In this document: piece after piece, positions 10,487-10,558 of the stretch | Layout: each line of letters opens with the position of its first letter | Numbering within the stretch: the first letter of the stretch is position 1 | Notes under the pieces: generated by a model | What the model saw: only the letters and a program-made list of their open reading frames with translations | What the model was told of the DNA's origin: nothing | The model's database searches: none | Assembly: GCA_045546175.1 (NCBI GenBank) | Contig: JAZQCI010000018.1 | Span: forward strand, 1 to 10,558 | From: CAG-791 sp045546175 | GTDB taxonomy: Bacteria > Bacillota > Clostridia > Lachnospirales > Lachnospiraceae | DNA length: 10,558 nt | Direction: 5' to 3' | Translations under genes and position numbers: made by a program

Positions 10487-10558
10487 GCCCCGGGAAAAAG
10501 ATCAAAAACGTTCCGGAGAGCGAGCTCCCCGGAACGTTTTTTATCTTTTTCCCGGGGC
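10487..10558. terminator. Bidirectional intrinsic terminator inside a 72-bp palindrome at the right edge
   Basis: The inner stem AAAAACGTTCCGG (10504-10516) pairs with CCGGAACGTTTTT (10529-10541), with a GC-rich apical loop and T-runs outside the stem on both strands: the standard form of a terminator working in both directions. It is enclosed by a further perfect 16-bp arm pair, 10487-10502 with 10543-10558, separated by one mismatch. The palindrome reaches the last base of the window, so its true outer limit is unseen. It probably ends a gene lying to the right. Confidence 0.85.

Overview
The window reads as chromosomal DNA from a Gram-positive anaerobe of the Clostridia (Bacillota), most likely a Lachnospiraceae-type gut bacterium. 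The grounds are the paired glgC-glgD genes, a YitT-family membrane protein, a CIRCE operator, strong AGGAGG-type ribosome binding sites and a short (type 2) ArgC. The taxonomic placement is inference. No phage, transposase, tRNA or rRNA gene was seen.

Layout. Positions 1-2714 (minus strand) are carbohydrate metabolism: glgC and glgD, the catalytic and regulatory-type subunits of ADP-glucose pyrophosphorylase, tightly coupled, followed by the start of a class II fructose-bisphosphate aldolase gene that runs off the left edge. Positions 3014-4521 (minus) hold a TetR-type regulator followed by a YitT-family membrane protein, separated by a 50-bp palindrome. Positions 4522-4719 form a dense divergent control region: two matched TetR-like palindromes that carry -35 hexamers on both strands, a terminator-like hairpin, and a near-perfect CIRCE (HrcA) element. 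This region precedes lon (4720-7236, plus). The Lon protease keeps all catalytic motifs but has an alanine-rich insertion of about 70 residues between its ATPase and protease domains.

Between the convergent ends of lon and argC (7350-7800) lies a tandem array of seven palindromic units with a 64-bp period. It contains an internal 128-bp duplication and a compensatory base change in one stem. argC (7855-8793, minus) encodes N-acetyl-gamma-glutamyl-phosphate reductase. Upstream of it, a 146-bp nested inverted repeat (8849-8994) supplies the stop codon of a MocR/GabR-type regulator (8990-10252, minus). That protein lacks its C-terminal subdomain and has Arg where the PLP-binding Lys is expected, so it is probably degenerate.

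The right end (10253-10558) has no gene. It holds the probable regulator promoter, a second copy of the dispersed repeat seen at 3919-3981, and a 72-bp near-perfect palindrome containing a bidirectional terminator.

The most notable points are the two-regulator control region of lon with its Ala-rich insertion, the 64-bp palindromic array, and the apparent decay of the MocR regulator at a repeat boundary. None amounts to a recognisable new defence or mobile system; the array and the right-end repeat/terminator unit are the best candidates for undescribed elements.
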